62,489 nt of DNA from the NCBI RefSeq assembly GCF_030657435.1, contig NZ_JAUTWS010000038.1, positions 1 through 62,489 on the forward strand, given 5' to 3'. The notes below the pieces were generated by a model. The model made no database searches. It was given only the letters and a program-made list of their open reading frames with translations, and was not told the origin of the DNA. Position 1 is the stretch's first letter. Each line of letters starts with the position of its first letter. The stretch comes from Paracraurococcus lichenis (lineage in GTDB: Bacteria > Pseudomonadota > Alphaproteobacteria > Acetobacterales > Acetobacteraceae). A program made the translations under genes and the position numbers. This document shows, one piece after another, positions 1 through 8,856 of the stretch.

Positions 1-254
1 CGCAGGATCACGTGCTGACTCTCAATGCCTGCTCGCCAACGGATCGTGATCCGATGGGTGATGGCGTTGATCTCAGTTTGAATGCTGTTGAGGTACGTCA
101 TCGTCCCGGTGGGCACGATGTTCGCCCGAATGCTCTGTCGATCCGTGAAGCTCGTGACCATCTTCGGATCGTTGATGTCGGGAGCAGGGGAGTGATGCCG
201 GCGTGCGAGCGTCACCTCATAGCGAAGATCGCCGATGCGAATGTCAACGGCCAT
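1..254 (-). CDS. Phage head closure / head-tail adaptor protein (partial)
   Basis: The reading frame starts at 254 with MAVDIRIGDLRYEVTL and stays open to the window edge (84 codons), so the C-terminus is missing. Small proteins of this size immediately after the head-tail connector are normally the head closure protein of the SPP1 gp16 / HK97 gp7-like type (Phage_H_T_join), which caps the filled head before the tail joins. The N-terminal layout, with a short beta strand followed by an RxH-containing stretch and then RQSIRANIVP, fits that family. It overlaps the end of the connector gene by 11 bases, suggesting coupled translation. Family assignment rests on position and general pattern. Confidence 0.65.
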   Translation of the reverse strand, partial: MAVDIRIGDLRYEVTLARRHHSPAPDINDPKMVTSFTDRQSIRANIVPTGTMTYLNSIQTEINAITHRITIRWRAGIESQHVIL

Positions 255-891
255 ACGTGTAGATCCGATATGGGGTGAGTAGATTCTGCACCGCTTTACT
301 CATGCCGCCCTTGTCCTCGTCTCCACGATTTTCGTAGAGGTTGAGGGCTGTCATCAGCACAGCATTGGTGATCGGCTTGGGGATGCTCGTGGGATCGTCG
401 CCGTACCCAGCGGTGTAGGTCACTGCCAGGTGGTTGTAGGCAGCGGATGAGTAGCCAAATCTCAGGCGCAGCCTTGCGGGCTCGGAGCCGAGGTCGGCAT
501 CAAAGTCCACGCCGTCAACCAGCGTGGTGTCGCCTGCTGTCCACTCGCCACGGGTCACCGTCACAATGGACTGTACCGGGCTGTAGGGCAGTTCAACGAT
601 GCCGCTGTCCAGCTGACGATAGGTCCAGACGTAGGCGAGGGGCACCGTGTTGTAGGTGGGGTAGGGGAAAGGCCAGCTGCCATTTGGCCGGGTCTCGCTG
701 ACACTCCAGCGCAATGTCTGGGTGATCAGCGCACGGCCGAGGTACTTCTCAACCAGTGCAGTGGCGCTGTCGAGGTACATGGCAAACAGGTCGCGCTCGG
801 CGTCGCTGTCGATGCGGGCATGCCTGATGGCGAAGTCCAAATCAACTGCCTGAACGGCGGGTGGGGTGATGACGCGAAGCGTGGCCTGCAT
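244..891 (-). CDS. Phage head-tail connector protein (gp6-like / phiE125 gp8 family)
   Basis: This 215-residue protein has the hallmark early helical segment of HK97 gp6-like connectors: a VDLDFAIRHARID stretch followed by a DSATALVEKYLGRALI helix. A beta-rich middle with PYSPVQSIVTV and a C-terminal AVLMTALNLYENRG helix follow. These proteins form a ring under the portal and link head to tail. The start at 891 has a strong ribosome site (AAGGAG, six bases upstream). It lies three bases after a small unknown gene in the head operon and overlaps the head closure gene. Length and motif order are typical. Confidence 0.85.
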   Translation of the reverse strand: MQATLRVITPPAVQAVDLDFAIRHARIDSDAERDLFAMYLDSATALVEKYLGRALITQTLRWSVSETRPNGSWPFPYPTYNTVPLAYVWTYRQLDSGIVELPYSPVQSIVTVTRGEWTAGDTTLVDGVDFDADLGSEPARLRLRFGYSSAAYNHLAVTYTAGYGDDPTSIPKPITNAVLMTALNLYENRGDEDKGGMSKAVQNLLTPYRIYTYGR

Positions 892-894
892 GTG

Positions 895-1119
895 CTACTC
901 CTTTCGGACTAGACGATCGGAGAAGCTCTGCTTGGAATTGGCGCGCTTCTTTGCAGCGGCCTTTTGCGCTAGCTCCGGGGCGGGTTCCGGCATGGGCTGC
1001 TCGACAACTTCGGCGACTTTCGTCGCCAGAAGCGTCTCAGCTACCGCCGCAGGGAAATGCGCGACTTCCCCGCGGTTGTAGCAAGTCCAAGCCGTCAAGA
1101 ACTTGACGGTATGGCTCAT
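895..1119 (-). CDS. Small phage protein between capsid and connector genes
   Basis: This encodes 74 residues. The N-terminal pattern VKFLTAWTCYNRGEVAHFPA is a recurring opening of small proteins coded just after phage capsid genes. The tail is Ala/Lys/Pro-rich and probably disordered. Its start codon overlaps the stop codon of the capsid gene by one base, so it is translated with the capsid operon. A head decoration or fibre role is possible but not shown by the sequence; no enzymatic motif is visible. Confidence 0.6.
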   Translation of the reverse strand: MSHTVKFLTAWTCYNRGEVAHFPAAVAETLLATKVAEVVEQPMPEPAPELAQKAAAKKRANSKQSFSDRLVRKE

Positions 1120-2462
1120 TAGACCGTCCAGCTGTCCGCCAGACCCACGATGAAGGAACCGATGTGACGATTGTTTACATCGACTTCCGTAATGACCCTA
1201 AACAGAGTCATATCCTTGGAGAAGGCGCTCTCGTAGCCAGTGCCGTTGTAGAAGCTGGCCTCGCTGGACACGTCCACCTGGATGTTGAGAGTCTGAGCAA
1301 GGATCAGATCCGCAGCGTCGTACAGGAAGATTTCAGTACCGGCCGTGCCACCAGCAGTGGTGAGGTTGGTCGGCAGCTGAGTGGTGGTGAGAACCGGGAA
1401 GCCGTACAGCTTGCCTGCATCCAGCTCGTCCTTGAACTGGAAGAAGCCGCCCACGCCGTCACGCAGGGTGCTGATGAATGCCTTGACCTGCGGATGCATC
1501 ACCCACACCGGGCGGATCATGCGGCTGTTGGCATTCTCCAGGCTGAGAACCATCTTGCGGAGGAATGTCACGACGTTGGCGAGGGTCACGCCCGGCGCCA
1601 CAGTGGTGGTGAGACCAGCGAAGTTGCGGATACCAACCGGTGAACCGCTGGTGCCGTCGCCGCGCAGGAAGCCGAGGTCTTCCTTACGTGCCAGGCTCTC
1701 AACGAGGTCGTCACGGATGACGGCATCGAGGCCGACCGGAGTGCGGCGCAGTAGGTCATTGGACACGGGGACGACAGTCGCCAGCTTCTTGGCGCTGAGG
1801 GTCACAGTGTCGAAGCTCTGCTGGCTGGCAGTGATGTCAGCGACTTCACCCTGCCAAGTAGCGGAGGAACCGCCGCTCAGGCGCGGAATGGTGACATTAC
1901 CAGTGTCCAGGCTCAGCGACATCGGGTTGCTGGCGCGAACCGCAGTGCGGGCACGCAGAAGCTCGATGAGGTCATTGCTGAAGGAGGTGGGGATCAGCAC
2001 GCCACCGACACTGGCACCGCCGCTCTGGCTCAGGGCCTTCGCAGTGACATCGTCGTTGAAAGTGGTGTGGATCATGTTGGCAGCAGCGCGGGGGCCGATG
2101 CTCTTGGCAGCGTGTGCACCGATGAGGTAGCGAGCAGCGCGCAGGCCCTTCTCAACGTTGGTGGCCGGTGCAGCGGCAGTCGCGTAGGCGCGGCGCACGA
2201 ACTGCGGAGCCTGCTTCTCTTCCTTGTCGTCCTCGTCCTCATCGGACTTGCCAACAGGGGCAGCAGCATCGGCCTCGAGAGCGCGAACCTCGTTCAGGAG
2301 CGCGATGCTCTCCTTGAGGGTGTTGAGCTCGCCCTTGAGAGCTTCAAACGCAGCCTTATCCTCGTCGGATACGGTGTCCTCGTCGGACTTAGCAATGAGA
2401 GCCTTTAGCTCGGCAACCTTGTTGGCGTGCTTACGCTGTAGCTCGGATAGACGCTTAGACAT
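1119..2462 (-). CDS. Phage major capsid protein, HK97 family
   Basis: This 447-residue protein makes the icosahedral head. The first ~100 residues are a charged coiled coil (SELQRKHANKVAELKALIAK and following), matching the delta/scaffolding domain that the prohead protease removes in HK97-like phages. From about residue 145 comes the HK97 fold, with GGVLIPTSFSNDLIELLR for the N-arm and the ALVESLARKEDLGFLRGDG spine-helix region. A beta-rich P-domain and a C-terminal EVDVNNRHIGSFIVG strand follow. The prohead protease gene lies directly upstream, as expected. The start has a modest ribosome site (GGAGAA). Confidence 0.95.
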   Translation of the reverse strand: MSKRLSELQRKHANKVAELKALIAKSDEDTVSDEDKAAFEALKGELNTLKESIALLNEVRALEADAAAPVGKSDEDEDDKEEKQAPQFVRRAYATAAAPATNVEKGLRAARYLIGAHAAKSIGPRAAANMIHTTFNDDVTAKALSQSGGASVGGVLIPTSFSNDLIELLRARTAVRASNPMSLSLDTGNVTIPRLSGGSSATWQGEVADITASQQSFDTVTLSAKKLATVVPVSNDLLRRTPVGLDAVIRDDLVESLARKEDLGFLRGDGTSGSPVGIRNFAGLTTTVAPGVTLANVVTFLRKMVLSLENANSRMIRPVWVMHPQVKAFISTLRDGVGGFFQFKDELDAGKLYGFPVLTTTQLPTNLTTAGGTAGTEIFLYDAADLILAQTLNIQVDVSSEASFYNGTGYESAFSKDMTLFRVITEVDVNNRHIGSFIVGLADSWTV

Positions 2463-2545
2463 CGGGAACGTTCTCCGTTTCTTATTTCGATCGCCGCGAA
2501 GGGATCGTTTTCTTGGGGCTTGCCGAAGGCCCTATTGGCGACCCG

Positions 2546-3229
2546 TTAGGTTAAAGACAGCAGGTAAGCCTGCATCTTCAGCCTCTCGCGGGATAGAACT
2601 TTGGATCTTGTGCTAATAGCATCATTATTTAGTTGCTTGGACTCATTCTCCTGCTCCGTGGCGACAGCGTCCGGTTCAGCGAACGTTGCGATAGGCTCGA
2701 TGATCGCTTCTGGATTACAGGGGACAGATACAATGGAAAACTCAACCAGCTCAGCGCTGTGGAAATCGGCGCCCGGTTCAAACTCGTCGGCGCCGCGTGC
2801 TGGGTCCTTGCTGAGTGACCACTCCAGCGGGCGAAAGCCAACGGAGGTGGCATTGAGATAGCCGTCACAGCACATTCTGAAAATTGCTTCCGCTTTGGCG
2901 CCGTAGACAGGGACGCTCTCGGGCATGAACTGCACGACCGCCTTGAGCTTGCCGTCCTCCACGCCGATGCTGATGCACTTGCCAACAGGGGGCTCATCTT
3001 GGTTGTGTGACCAGAGCACCACAGGATTTTTGAGGTAGTTGGCGAGTTGCCAGCCTTCCTGATTCACGCTGTCGTTCTGCCGATCAACGGCGTCGCTGCT
3101 GATGGTGAACTTGAGGCAGCGGTCGGGTAGCTGCTCTATGACAGCATCAAACTGCTTCCGGATGCCCACCCCAGCGGGGAGGGCTTTCCGAGAAAGCTTC
3201 TTGAATTCGGTGCTGCTTACATACTTCAT
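2546..3229 (-). CDS. HK97 family prohead protease
   Basis: This 227-residue serine protease (peptidase U35 family) should cleave the capsid delta domain and itself during head maturation. The catalytic His is in VVLWSHNQDEPPVG (about His75) and the catalytic Ser in LNATSVGF (about Ser129). FTISSDAVDRQNDSVNQEGW near residue 45 is the usual first strand of the family. Its start codon overlaps the portal stop codon (ATGA at 3226-3229), coupling the two genes. The capsid gene follows after 83 bases. Confidence 0.93.
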   Translation of the reverse strand: MKYVSSTEFKKLSRKALPAGVGIRKQFDAVIEQLPDRCLKFTISSDAVDRQNDSVNQEGWQLANYLKNPVVLWSHNQDEPPVGKCISIGVEDGKLKAVVQFMPESVPVYGAKAEAIFRMCCDGYLNATSVGFRPLEWSLSKDPARGADEFEPGADFHSAELVEFSIVSVPCNPEAIIEPIATFAEPDAVATEQENESKQLNNDAISTRSKVLSRERLKMQAYLLSLT

Positions 3230-4536
3230 TCGGACACCTCCTTATCGTCGGTCTGAATGACGCCATTGATCTCCATCGGCGCAGTAGGATCGACCGTGTT
3301 CGCCGGAACGCGGTATTCGTCACCACCTTCAACTGGATTGAGATTTTCGCGGGCACGGATCTCATTGCGAGAAAGAATGCCATTGGAAAATGCAATCTGA
3401 TAGGACTGGTAGCGAGTGAGCGTGTCACCCCTGAGAAGTTCGTCGAAGGAGAAGCGGATCTGGTAGTCGTCGCGCTCATCTTCGAACAACAGGTCGCGTT
3501 CACACGCCTCTTCGATCCGGCGGCAGATTCCCATGAGGCTGCCATGCACGTATTCCTGGTTCTGGTGTTCGATGTTCGAGAAAGTAGCCCGATCGAGAAG
3601 GCCGATCATGTGAGGCGGTACGCGGAAGATGCGGCAAATCTCTTCAGCGCCATATTTGCGGCTTTCGAGAAGCTGCGCATCGTTGGCGTTCATGCCGATC
3701 TGCGTAAATTTCATCGACTCTTCGAGCACACAAATTTTATGGGCGTTGTCGCTGCCAGCGTAAGCGCGATCCCAGGAGTCTTTGAGGCGATGGGCTGCTT
3801 CAGTGCTGAGGGCGCCTGGATGCTCCAGCACGCCAGTGAGGATGGTGCCCTGCTGAAAGAGTTTGGCGGCATGCTTCTGTGTCGCCAGTCCGAGGCCGAT
3901 AACCTCCTGGGCACAGCGAATGGGGCTCTCACCGAGGAATCCACCGTCGAGAGTCAAATTCCTGATGTGCAGTACGTCTTCTGCTGCCAGGGTGCGCTGC
4001 TCGCTGCCAAAGAGCGGATGCGTGGTGTTGTAAAAGATGTCGCCCTTGGGGCTGATGCCCATCACCGTGCTGGCAGGGAGTAGAGGGATAAGCTCCTTGG
4101 GACGGCCGGCCTTGTCGCGGATGACGGCCACATAGGCATTGCCCCACAGCTGGTGGCTGGTGACGACGAAGGACCAAAATTCAAATGGCGTCTGCCAGCG
4201 GTTGGGTGTGCGAAGGAGCTTGTTCAGCGGGTGGCGGTTCTCGTCCGTCCAGCTGGTCTTGCCATCGGCATGCGTGGCACGCCTGACGCGTACCGGCAGC
4301 TTGGCAACGTCGTCACTGAGCACCTTGACGCAGGCGTAGACCGCCGCGCTCTGAAGGCTGCCAGTAGGGGTGACGGCGACACCCGAGTTATTGGTGAAGG
4401 CGCCGAAGGCTGTGCTCAACGCGCCATTAGGGAAGCCAATGTTCCACCCCGACTTTTCGACCGGCGCGCCAGCGTCGTTCTGCGTCAGGGTAGTGCTGCG
4501 CCTCCACGGAAGAATCTTGTCGATAAAGTTGGCCAT
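3226..4536 (-). CDS. Phage portal protein, HK97 family
   Basis: About 436 residues form the dodecameric portal through which DNA enters the head. Family signatures include AAVYACVKVLSDDVAKLPVR near residue 70, FWSFVVTSHQLWGNAYVAVI around 125, and the stem region ICRIFRVPPHMIGLLDRATF followed by FSNIEHQNQEYV. The C-terminal LTRYQSYQIAFSNGILSRNE is also typical. I start it at MANFIDKILPW; an upstream ATG at 4557 would add seven residues. Neither start has a good ribosome site. It sits in the canonical order terminase-portal-protease-capsid. Confidence 0.93.
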   Translation of the reverse strand: MANFIDKILPWRRSTTLTQNDAGAPVEKSGWNIGFPNGALSTAFGAFTNNSGVAVTPTGSLQSAAVYACVKVLSDDVAKLPVRVRRATHADGKTSWTDENRHPLNKLLRTPNRWQTPFEFWSFVVTSHQLWGNAYVAVIRDKAGRPKELIPLLPASTVMGISPKGDIFYNTTHPLFGSEQRTLAAEDVLHIRNLTLDGGFLGESPIRCAQEVIGLGLATQKHAAKLFQQGTILTGVLEHPGALSTEAAHRLKDSWDRAYAGSDNAHKICVLEESMKFTQIGMNANDAQLLESRKYGAEEICRIFRVPPHMIGLLDRATFSNIEHQNQEYVHGSLMGICRRIEEACERDLLFEDERDDYQIRFSFDELLRGDTLTRYQSYQIAFSNGILSRNEIRARENLNPVEGGDEYRVPANTVDPTAPMEINGVIQTDDKEVSE

Positions 4537-4626
4537 ACCGTATTTACCGCATCGCAATATTTAAGAGTATCCACTTGCAGAAAGTAGGTGCTGCATGTAA
4601 GCAGAAGAGATAAAGCGAGGTGCAAA

Positions 4627-4887
4627 ATGCAAATACAGAAAGCCACATATTGGGTTTGCGGTTCGTCGTTGGACGACGTTTACATGACCACCACCGATGC
4701 CAACGGCAAGGGCCACTTGATTACTGGCCCCAGCCTTCAGCGAGCAAGGGAGCGCTTCCACGCTCAGCTGGTTGAGGCCGGCAAGACGCTGGATGACGCT
4801 TATCAGCAGATGCTCGCCGCCGTCGGAGCCGAGGAGCTTTCGCGGATGCACGAGAGGTTCAAAGAGGCACTGGGCGAGCGCCGTTGA
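4627..4887 (+). CDS. Small unknown protein opposite the head operon
   Basis: This encodes 86 residues starting MQIQKATYWVCGSSLDDVYM, placed at the ATG preceded by GAGG six bases upstream; an in-frame start at 4588 lacks that support. The C-terminal half is a charged helix (QRARERFHAQLVEAGKTLDD) with no recognised domain. It runs against the packaging genes, between portal and terminase, so it is a small inserted (moron-like) gene rather than part of the head operon. Function is unknown. Confidence 0.5.
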   Translation: MQIQKATYWVCGSSLDDVYMTTTDANGKGHLITGPSLQRARERFHAQLVEAGKTLDDAYQQMLAAVGAEELSRMHERFKEALGERR

Positions 4888-4951
4888 CGCTGCGCATGTC
4901 GCTTTGAAGGTGGTACGACTGACCGCGTGTTCCAGACTTTAAGAGGCCATC

Positions 4952-5305
4952 TTGATCGCTAGGTCAGTCGCCACGACCCCCATGGGTATCATCAAGGCGT
5001 TGGCACGCACATATTATGCGATGCAGGAGCCGAGCAGATTATCCAAAACAGCCGTCTTTGATGCGTACAACGCAAGAAAATACTGGCCCGAGCTGGTAAG
5101 AAAGCTGACGAGGCCGGAAGAGTCTGGATTGCAGCTAACTCCGGGAGAGCGTTGCAGCGACCTTCTTCTCGAATTCGCGCAGGCTAACATCGCGGTAAAT
5201 CCGCGTCGGCTCGTACTGCTCGAACAGATCATAATAATGGCGGAAACAGGCGATTTCGTTTATGCAAAAACGAAAGCGACAGGAGAGCGAATCGTTTTTC
5301 CTTAG
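4952..5305 (+). CDS. Unknown phage protein convergent with large terminase
   Basis: This encodes 117 residues if translation begins at the TTG at 4952, supported by AAGAGG five bases upstream; the next possible start is ATG 4981. The mostly helical protein contains FDAYNARKYWPELVRKL and AVNPRRLVLLEQIIIMAETG, with no recognised catalytic motif. Its end overlaps the terminase end by four bases on the opposite strand. With the preceding small gene it forms a rightward pair inside the leftward packaging module. The role is unknown. Confidence 0.5.
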   Translation: MIARSVATTPMGIIKALARTYYAMQEPSRLSKTAVFDAYNARKYWPELVRKLTRPEESGLQLTPGERCSDLLLEFAQANIAVNPRRLVLLEQIIIMAETGDFVYAKTKATGERIVFP

Positions 5306-6990
5306 CCGATCACCAACAGGCCGCGTGCTTCATATACAGACTTCGTGCTGACGTTCGCCATCGCACGGGCCATGCTCATGATAAGTGCCACTGGCCCGTC
5401 GATCTTGAGATCCTCCTTTTCCTTGGCCGGGAAAACCTCATCTTTTGCATTCGTTCGCGACACGCAATTTGAGAGCATCCACGCCATCGGGCTGTTGGGG
5501 CTGTCAGCGTGTTTGAGCTTGCCTGCATCCATCAGCGCCGCCACCTGCTTCATGGGCTCGCTATAGTTCCTGGCATGCTGCGTGAACTCGTACACGGTCA
5601 CGCGCCGCTCCATCAGCTGGCCCATCATCCAACTGGCTTGCGCGGGATCAAAAACCACTTCCTCGACGTCGTACTCGGCGATGATGTCCAGCAGATCGTC
5701 GAGGATGCGCTGGTGATCGATCATGTTGCCATCGGTGATGATCAGCTCACCGTTCGTCTGCCAAGCGCGGTAGTGGTCCTTGCCCGGTGAGAACACCACA
5801 TCCTCTGGCAGATAGTAGCGGCCGAAAGTAGCGAAGGTGCCATCATCCAGCGGGAACAGGATCTGCATTGCCGCGATATCCTGCTTGCTCGCAAGGTCCA
5901 TGCCTACGAAGCAGCGCCTGCCCTTCAGGCTCCCCATGGTGAGTGAGGCATCGTAGTTGGCTGAGTGGCTCTGCATGTTGAAGAAGGCCGAACGGCTGTT
6001 TACCCAGGAATTGAGGTGTTTCGTTTTGAAGCGGCCTTGCTCTCGCGGATTGCGGATAGCTGCCCGCTGCTGCGCTAGGAGGAAGTCGCCGTCTACCGAC
6101 ACGCCGTAGTTGGGGTTGGCTTTGATCAGCGCCTCAGGGCTGGTCCAGTCGTCATCAGCATCAATGGTCCACTCCGCATAAAAGCGCTCTTCATCCTCGA
6201 TGGCGCCCTGCACCAGCTTGCGGCCGGTCAGCACGTCATCGAAACATGGCCCCGCAAGATTATCACCCGCAGTCGTAATGACCCAGACCAACGGCTGCTC
6301 CCGTGCGCCCATACCAGTCACCATCGTATCTCTAAGGTCTGGTGTGTCGTGCTCGTGGAATTCGTCGATGATGGCGCAGCTGGGCGAGCTACCGTCACCC
6401 GGCTTGCCGATGAGGGGTTCAAAGCGGCTGCCATTGGCGAGGATGTGGAGGTTGGATGCGTTGGCCTCTACGCCGAAGCGGCCGAGGAAGGCGGGCGTCT
6501 TGAGAGCCAGGAGGCGGGCGGGTCTGAACACCTCCAAAGCCTGCTTCTCACTGGTGGCACCGCTGTAGACCTCCGCACCATGCTCGCCATCAGCCGCCAG
6601 CATGTAGAGACCGATAGGAGCACTTAAGGCCGATTTTCCGTTTTTCCGGGGCACGACAACCATGGCATAGCGAAAGCGCCGCTTACCGTCCTTCTTGCGG
6701 AGAAAACCGAAGACATTCACGAGCACCCAACACTGCCAAGGCTCCAGCTTCATGCGTTCGCGCTGCTGTGCCCATTTGCCCTTGCTGTGCTCGAACAGCT
6801 CTACGAACCGGCAAACCTTGGATGCAGCGGCAGAGTCGAAGTAGTAGGGCCAGCTGGGATCGTCGTTGCGTGCTTTGTCGGTGAGGTAGCGCTGGCATGC
6901 CAGGCGAATCCATTGGCATGCCGGGATGCGGCCGCTCAGTACGTCATTCGTGTACTGGTCGGCCTTCGCAATATGAGATGTTTCTGTCAT
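5302..6990 (-). CDS. Phage terminase large subunit
   Basis: This 562-residue DNA-packaging motor has an ATPase then a nuclease domain. The Walker A motif is VVVPRKNGKS (about 111-120) and the Walker B with catalytic Glu is SCAIIDEFHEHD (about 204-215). The coupling region VWVITTAGDN is near 240. The RNase H-like nuclease domain opens with CFVGMDLASKQD (Asp about 365) and has a later acidic site in VEEVVFDPAQASW. The length is normal for HK97-like TerL. Its start overlaps the stop of the preceding 92-residue gene (ATGA), placing it in the terminase operon. Confidence 0.96.
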   Translation of the reverse strand: MTETSHIAKADQYTNDVLSGRIPACQWIRLACQRYLTDKARNDDPSWPYYFDSAAASKVCRFVELFEHSKGKWAQQRERMKLEPWQCWVLVNVFGFLRKKDGKRRFRYAMVVVPRKNGKSALSAPIGLYMLAADGEHGAEVYSGATSEKQALEVFRPARLLALKTPAFLGRFGVEANASNLHILANGSRFEPLIGKPGDGSSPSCAIIDEFHEHDTPDLRDTMVTGMGAREQPLVWVITTAGDNLAGPCFDDVLTGRKLVQGAIEDEERFYAEWTIDADDDWTSPEALIKANPNYGVSVDGDFLLAQQRAAIRNPREQGRFKTKHLNSWVNSRSAFFNMQSHSANYDASLTMGSLKGRRCFVGMDLASKQDIAAMQILFPLDDGTFATFGRYYLPEDVVFSPGKDHYRAWQTNGELIITDGNMIDHQRILDDLLDIIAEYDVEEVVFDPAQASWMMGQLMERRVTVYEFTQHARNYSEPMKQVAALMDAGKLKHADSPNSPMAWMLSNCVSRTNAKDEVFPAKEKEDLKIDGPVALIMSMARAMANVSTKSVYEARGLLVIG

Positions 6991-7265
6991 TCAGGTAGTT
7001 CAGTTAGATTTCGCAGTAAGACGTCTGTGCCTCGCTCGGCGGCTTCGATGTCTTTCAAGACTCGATGGAGTCTGGCAGCTTGGCGAAAGGAAAAGTTGTT
7101 TGATGTGCTCATCGCTTTCGCAGTGGCATTTGACCAGTCTTTGGTGACTCTGATGACCGTTTCAGGAGTCATCCCGTGACCCCGCGCCTGCGCGATATCT
7201 TCCGCAAGTCGGTCGCGTTCATCCTCCAAAAACTTCACCGCGCCTTCTTTGTTATACATCATCAA
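6987..7265 (-). CDS. Unknown small protein between terminase subunits
   Basis: This encodes 92 residues, predicted helical and highly charged (KFLEDERDRLAEDIAQARGH, then FRQAARLHRVLKDIEAAERG). It overlaps the small-terminase stop by four bases and the large-terminase start by four bases, so all three are translated together. The coupling suggests a packaging-related role, for example an accessory to the terminase complex, but this is inferred from position only and no known domain is visible. Confidence 0.6.
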   Translation of the reverse strand: MMMYNKEGAVKFLEDERDRLAEDIAQARGHGMTPETVIRVTKDWSNATAKAMSTSNNFSFRQAARLHRVLKDIEAAERGTDVLLRNLTELPE

Positions 7266-7723
7266 AGCTCCGCAAACGGGTTGTCGGTTTGAGCAGCTCT
7301 CGCACTGACCCTGCTCCGATCAGCCGGTGTCAGTCCGAACTTGCTCAGCCATGATTGGAGACGCCGGTCGGCATCCTGCACCATGGCGACCTCGGGATAG
7401 GCACGCCGCATGGCGTTACCGTCTTTCCCTACCGTTTCGTATGTGTCACTGCCAAGCCTCGTCAGTGCCTCACGACCACGGCGCATGTCGCCGTAGGCTT
7501 CGCACAAGCCTTCCAGCGCGATGCCGTCTGCCATCGTCAGCACGCCCATATTGTCGAGAACCTCGCAGACGTAGGGCCATGCTGCTCGCGCGTGTGGCGA
7601 CATGTGTTGGGGCATCATGGGCACCAGCCTGTCAGGCTTGGGCTCATTGGGATTCGCTCGGTAGTTTTGAAGCGTGCCGGTGACTACCTTGATCTCAGTC
7701 GGTTTGCGTGGCCTTCCCGCCAT
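7262..7723 (-). CDS. Phage terminase small subunit, P27 family
   Basis: This 153-residue protein recognises the phage packaging site and recruits the large subunit. It opens with the P27-type signature MAGRPRKPTEIKVVTGT, then the Pro/Lys-rich EPKPDRLVP linker and a helical body (ARAAWPYVCEVLDNMGVLTM, ALEGLCEAYGDMRRGREAL). It ends with FGLTPADRSRVSA, the usual C-terminal motif. A strong ribosome site, GAGGAGG, lies nine bases before the start. It is first in the visible leftward packaging operon. Confidence 0.93.
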   Translation of the reverse strand: MAGRPRKPTEIKVVTGTLQNYRANPNEPKPDRLVPMMPQHMSPHARAAWPYVCEVLDNMGVLTMADGIALEGLCEAYGDMRRGREALTRLGSDTYETVGKDGNAMRRAYPEVAMVQDADRRLQSWLSKFGLTPADRSRVSARAAQTDNPFAEL

Positions 7724-7864
7724 CTTGTCGTTCCTCCTCGGGCTGCCGGGTATTTACCGTGGCCGTGCTTTCTTCCTGCATTTTGTGGCCGTGGAGGAAA
7801 GGGAGGGGTGCGGTACACAAGAGCCCTGGCCGTAGGTCCTGAGGGGCATATACGTCCCTGCTGC

Positions 7865-7902
7865 TGCCCCGTGCTGCCCCTGCGAGCTTCTTGCAAAGGG
7901 CA
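7865..7902. repeat. Intergenic hairpin repeat, variant copy 1
   Basis: Bases 7865-7882 (TGCCCCGTGCTGCCCCTG) are identical to 9370-9387. The sequence then diverges but keeps pairing: TGCCC at 7875-7879 pairs with GGGCA at 7898-7902, with a smaller TGC/GCA step inside. It lies in the 290-base divergent gap between the small terminase and the first rightward cargo gene, which otherwise holds no convincing gene. A terminator or regulatory RNA element is likely. Confidence 0.5.
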
Positions 7903-8013
7903 CTGACCGAAGTCGTTGTCGCTCTAGTGCCAGCCGGCACGGTTCCTACAAGAAGGTTGTAGCGATCGACCGGGCGGTGGGTCTAACGTGCGTCTTTCAT
8001 CAGGCGCGTCACA

Positions 8014-8856
8014 ATGGAAGAGTACGACAACGCAAACCGCACAGCAGGTTCATCTAAGCCTCAGCGTCGTCTGAGACCTTTAATCGAACCTCCTAAACCG
8101 CACGACCTACGTAAGCAACAGCGGCTACTTCTTGTCTTGTCAGTTGGTGGAAGTGTGACGGCTACAATTACATTAGTATTGGTTTTTAAAGGATACTTAA
8201 AAGGCGTAGCTGGTATAGTTTGGCCGTTCATTGCACTCTCCGGCTTGCTGGCGTTCGGGAGTGCGTCGAGCTTCATACAGTTTATTTCGATCAGACGAGC
8301 GTTAACACGTGGTGCTGTAACTTTGAGTAGTCGCGGTGTGAGCGCTGGCCGAGACGCCTACGTCAAAGACAACATCATGTACAAAGACGATTACATACAC
8401 CTCAAGAGTGTTTATTTGCAGGGAGATGCAGCTCAGGCCAAGCCTTTGGAGGTTGTGGAGCCTCGCCGCCCGCGATCATTCGTAATTCCACGCTGGCGAT
8501 CTTTCGCTGGCCTCGTGGCGAAATCTCTCGTGGCAAGTCGGTTTAGGATGTTCAGCTTCCTGTCCCTCTCGGCGGCGGTGATGTGGTATTTTGCCTCTAT
8601 CGAATCTGCGTTGGTCACCCTTTTAGGCGCTGTGCTCGTGCTCTCCGATGCAGCGCTGATTGCTTTCCGAACGTCCAAAGGGCAGTACGGCAATAACGAC
8701 CTTGAAGCGCTTGAGGTGATTAAGTTCACCATCGACAAGCTCAAAGGCGGCGGTGATCCGGGAGACTTCGATCGAGTGTTCGAAGACAGACCGGACAAAC
8801 GAGCTAGCGGTGCGACCATTGAGATTCCGGATGCGGGCGTGGTGGGTGCGCGATGA
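8014..8856 (+). CDS. Unknown membrane protein, first gene of a two-gene cargo operon
   Basis: This encodes 280 residues. After a basic N-terminus (KPHDLRKQQR) come hydrophobic segments near 38-58 (LLLVLSVGGSVTATITLVLV) and 66-90. A soluble region around 100-165 follows, then two more hydrophobic segments near 178-215 (MFSFLSLSAAVMWYFASIES, LVTLLGAVLVLSDAALIAF). The C-terminal tail is cytoplasmic-looking and charged (EALEVIKFTIDKLKGGGD). No family is recognised. The 5' half is clearly more AT-rich than the head genes. It overlaps the next membrane-protein gene by four bases, so the two probably act together. Candidates are superinfection exclusion, defence or lysis; none is shown. Confidence 0.6.
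   Translation: MEEYDNANRTAGSSKPQRRLRPLIEPPKPHDLRKQQRLLLVLSVGGSVTATITLVLVFKGYLKGVAGIVWPFIALSGLLAFGSASSFIQFISIRRALTRGAVTLSSRGVSAGRDAYVKDNIMYKDDYIHLKSVYLQGDAAQAKPLEVVEPRRPRSFVIPRWRSFAGLVAKSLVASRFRMFSFLSLSAAVMWYFASIESALVTLLGAVLVLSDAALIAFRTSKGQYGNNDLEALEVIKFTIDKLKGGGDPGDFDRVFEDRPDKRASGATIEIPDAGVVGAR

Noticed and set aside
7684..7940. Two short leftward frames before the small terminase
   Set aside because: There is no ribosome site, the composition is low-complexity, and the frames overlap the hairpin repeat. I treat this as a leader.
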